A stretch of DNA of 64,000 nt from Lates calcarifer (Eukaryota; Chordata; Actinopteri; Centropomidae), in assembly GCF_001640805.2 (NCBI RefSeq), contig NC_066852.1, positions 4,200,194-4,264,193 of the forward strand. Reading direction: 5' to 3'. The position numbers and the translations under genes were made by a program. A model generated the notes under the pieces. That model did no database searches, had not been told where the DNA came from, and worked only from the letters and a program-made list of their open reading frames with translations. Every line of letters begins with the position of its first letter. Position 1 is the stretch's first letter. This document shows, in pieces, positions 61,482 through 64,000 of the stretch.

Positions 61482-61646
61482 CAGTACCATTACCAAGAAG
61501 ATGACTCGCCGCCTCTTGAACAGGGATTCCCACGACTCACCAATGAGGTGCGCTCACCAGAGCTTGTGCACGTGTCCGAGAAGAACCTCTCTGAGATTGA
61601 GAATGTGCACGGCTACGTGTCCCATTCCCACATCTCTCCTCTCAAG
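61482..61646 (+). CDS. dlg2: dlg2 shared exon joining all N-terminal isoforms
   Basis: This 55-codon internal exon begins [14 protein letters not shown], contains [20 protein letters not shown] and [15 protein letters not shown], and ends in phase 0 before a GTCAGC donor. It matches the segment after the alternative N-termini of MAGUKs (mammalian YRYQDED ... [18 protein letters not shown] ... SHISPLK). The PRLT, EVR, HGYV and SPLK choices are DLG2-like, whereas DLG1 has HGFV and SPIK. The segment is a linker ahead of PDZ1. The next exon, expected to begin Ala-Ser-Pro-Ala-Pro, is not in the window. The acceptor is a tandem NAG (CAGCAG at 61479-61484), so the first Gln may be included or skipped. 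The donor GTCAGC is not the strongest type. Confidence 0.93.
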
Positions 61647-62403
61647 GTCAGCACTCCAACTTCTTTCCCATCATAGAAACCATTGCCCTCCAACCTTCAT
61701 CCCAGTTCTGCACCATGAACGTCTGCCAACATGGCCTCTCCCTCCTCCACCTGTCTTTTAAGTTTACGTGTGGTCACGTATTGCTCAGTGTTTATGTGGT
61801 AAATTTAATATAAGTTCATATTATGTTTTGTGTTTTATTTCAGGTATATAAGGAAAGTGCTAAACAACAACTTATGTGTATAACATGAGTGATGATGGGT
61901 AATAAGGAGAACCAGGAGGAAATACACAACACCCACATAAATTACAGAAAATACATAATTATTCAATACACCTTTGTGTATTTAGCACTGATGGGTGAGT
62001 ATACAGTAGACTGTGGTTGAATTCAGGATAGTTTTGAGAACACATTTTTTTAATGCAATATGTGTCTTTCCTTCCTCCTTTTTTCAAATTTTATTTCTCC
62101 TTTCTTTTGTTGTCTTGATCCACAGATGCACTATTTAGTGGTTTTAATCTGGCAGTCATTGGGAGATTTTTGTCTATCATTAGACAAGAAAATGATAAAA
62201 GGCTGTCTTCACATCCTTTCTTGTATTTCCCTTTACCATTCCTTGCACATATTTTCCCTCTGCATTGTCCAGGTTCAAGAAGTGCTGCTGTGTGCTCTGA
62301 GCTGGACTCCAACAAAAGGAGTTCACTCTCATAACTGAGGTCAATAAGATGGTTGTGGTAAAGATGGAGTTTGTTGGTTTGTTGTGTTTCTGCTCATGTT
62401 TGA

Positions 62404-62418
62404 GCCAGCAGGGGGCAA
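62404..62418 (+). promoter_or_regulatory. CTCF-like core motif
   Basis: GCCAGCAGGGGGCAA fits the CTCF core CCASYAGRKGGC in full. It lies 760 bp after the shared dlg2 exon. Motif match only. Confidence 0.35.
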
Positions 62419-63676
62419 TATTGGAACTGAATAGAAGTTTTACTGTGTCTGCGGTTTATTTCGGGCTATGTCTGAGATACTTGGCAAACCATTTGTTGTT
62501 TCAGTGAATGAAGAATGAACTGCCTGCATGTTATCTGACTTTTGTTCAACAGAAGGAGATTTAAAATTTGATTTTACATGTATTGTAGATAATTATTGTC
62601 AGTAATACAGTGATGGTTTTAAATACATAACAAAATGTCATAAACAACCTTGTCAGTGGAGAGATGGGCATGACTTTTTTTTGTGAAAATAAGAAAAAAT
62701 AATAGAAATAAGAAATAATTTTATACATATCCAATGTGGCATGTATGCAGCAAAATAATTCTTCCTAATGTAAGCAGTTATTGTTGTTGAAGTACAGTAT
62801 ATCTAAATATACGAAGAAGTGACTTTGATTCAGTAAGGAGCTTTGGACCCATGGCCTGCTGCATAACAGCAGAAACCTAATATGATCATATCTGATTGAA
62901 TACAGCACTTCTCTTGTAGTATGACTATTAGATGATGATGTTAATGCTTTTGTCTTTGAATATGAGAATAGAACCTGTAATCCTCATTGTTCCCTTTTGA
63001 CATGTTTCTGTATTGAGTCATAAAATGATATCTGATGCCATCATGTAATCCAGCAGACTTATCAGTGACATCTGACTTGATAAAATATTGGTAATATTGG
63101 TGTTTGGGAGACATGCCAGATATCTCACTGATGATCTTACATATGTTTAAGTTAATGTCGTCATCGTTTATGTATTTATATAACAGGCACAAGAAATAGC
63201 TAAATTATCAGATGGAGACAAATCTGCTGTCTGATTTACATGTATGCTGTCTGCACTGTTGATTATCACAGAAGTGATATTTTCAAATATGGTTACAAAG
63301 TTGTTTGAGTGTTGACAATTAGCAGTTCGTAAGCCAATGTTGATATCTGTTTAGTGGCAAGCGGTGTCCACAAAACTATCAATTAAATATTCTGTTTTCT
63401 TGCTTGCTTTAGAAATGAGTTTGAGTCTCTCAGTAGTGCAGTAGTGATCCTGTGTGATTTTGCACATGTGCAGTTAGTCTGTGTGGGTAATAACTCCCAG
63501 TCGGAAAGAAGATCTTAGTCATTAACAGAAAGATTACTGGAAGCCAGAATGATCTGTTCCCCCTCATCCTCATCCAGTCTTAACCCATATGAACATTTTT
63601 CCCTTATCATTCCACTCAACATGTGTCTGCGTAACCACTACTACTAATGCTTTTTTTATCCTAATGCATTAGGCTC

Positions 63677-63679
<3 letters not shown>

Positions 63680-63737
<58 letters not shown>
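63680..63737 (+). repeat. (CT)29 microsatellite
   Basis: An uninterrupted CT tract of about 58 bp in the intron after the shared dlg2 exon. Confidence 0.95.
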
Positions 63738-63740
<3 letters not shown>

Positions 63741-64000
63741 ACCCAAGTATACTGGCTGGTGATCTTGTCTTTCATTTCTTACCTGCAGCCTGCACTGGTT
63801 ACCCGTTTTGATCTTGCATACCCGAGTGTGACCACAGCAAACTACATGGCAAGTTTTATTTTATTTTATTTTTATTTGGCTTCTGGGGAACCTCAGTCCC
63901 CTCTATTTTTTCATATTAATTAAAACTTTTTTCTGGGTCCCTCTGCCCAGAAGATTGATGTCCCCTCAGTGTTGCATGAACTTTGTTTGGTGTTGTCTCC

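Larger units (their letters stand above)
61650..64000. other. dlg2 intron after the shared exon
   Basis: I looked for the next coding exon (expected to begin ASPAP and lead to PDZ1) and did not find it. It holds the CTCF-like motif at 62404 and the (CT)29 tract. Confidence 0.5.

Noticed and set aside
63780..63851. Possible exon after CTTACCTGCAG (PALVTRFDLAYPS ...)
   Set aside because: It has a good acceptor and an open frame of some 20 codons, but no donor GT follows ATGGCAAG and the peptide does not match the expected dlg2 sequence.
1..64000. CRISPR array, operon or phage-like system
   Set aside because: No regularly spaced repeats, no ribosome-binding-site-led gene runs; the window is plainly vertebrate.

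Overview
The window looks like the genome of a ray-finned fish, probably a spiny-rayed (percomorph) teleost. It is AT-rich, has long introns with very small exons, and is full of fish-type mobile elements: a tRNA-derived SINE, Tc1/mariner, hAT, Ty3/Gypsy and DIRS elements, and L1- and L2-like LINEs. There is no prokaryotic organisation. Nearly all ORFs over 60 codons are chance or mobile-element ORFs.

The one host gene I can support is dlg2 (discs large 2, PSD-93/chapsyn-110), a synaptic PDZ-SH3-GK scaffold gene on the + strand. The window covers only its alternative 5' part. In order these are: an internal L27-domain exon (13845-13996); a first exon encoding MDCLCIVTTK, the PSD-95alpha-type palmitoylated N-terminus (26889-26918); a first exon encoding MFFACYCALRSHIQ, the PSD-93alpha type (40682-40723); a first exon with the PSD-93beta signature CHCKVACTNNTLSLMFGCK (54081-54179); a candidate unreported 28-codon proline-rich cassette exon (60152-60235); and the shared exon that all forms splice into (61482-61646). 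All of these exons end in phase 0, so any upstream exon can be joined in frame to the shared exon. The PDZ, SH3 and GK exons must lie beyond 64000.

Layout. 1-13844 is intron upstream of the L27 exon. It holds a SINE, a 1.2-kb internally deleted hAT transposon with a perfect 8-bp target duplication, and a stack of three elements (retroposon tail, hAT MITE, Tc1-like element) at 11.2-12.9 kb. 14-26.9 kb holds a scrambled Ty3/Gypsy element between two diverged LTRs (15.2-19.4 kb) and a LINE fragment. 27-40.6 kb holds a Tc1-type MITE and a poorly known transposon remnant with inverted ends at 33.6-35.4 kb. 40.7-54 kb holds a DIRS remnant, a solo LTR and a 5'-truncated L1. 54.2-61.5 kb holds LINE scraps and a 300-bp foldback just before the shared exon. 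61.6-64 kb is intron with a long (CT)n tract.

How the parts may work together: three promoters choose the membrane-targeting N-terminus of PSD-93, and the cassette exon, a tandem NAG acceptor and the nearby foldback could add splicing choices at the common junction. The exon identities are strong. The regulatory ideas are inference from sequence only.
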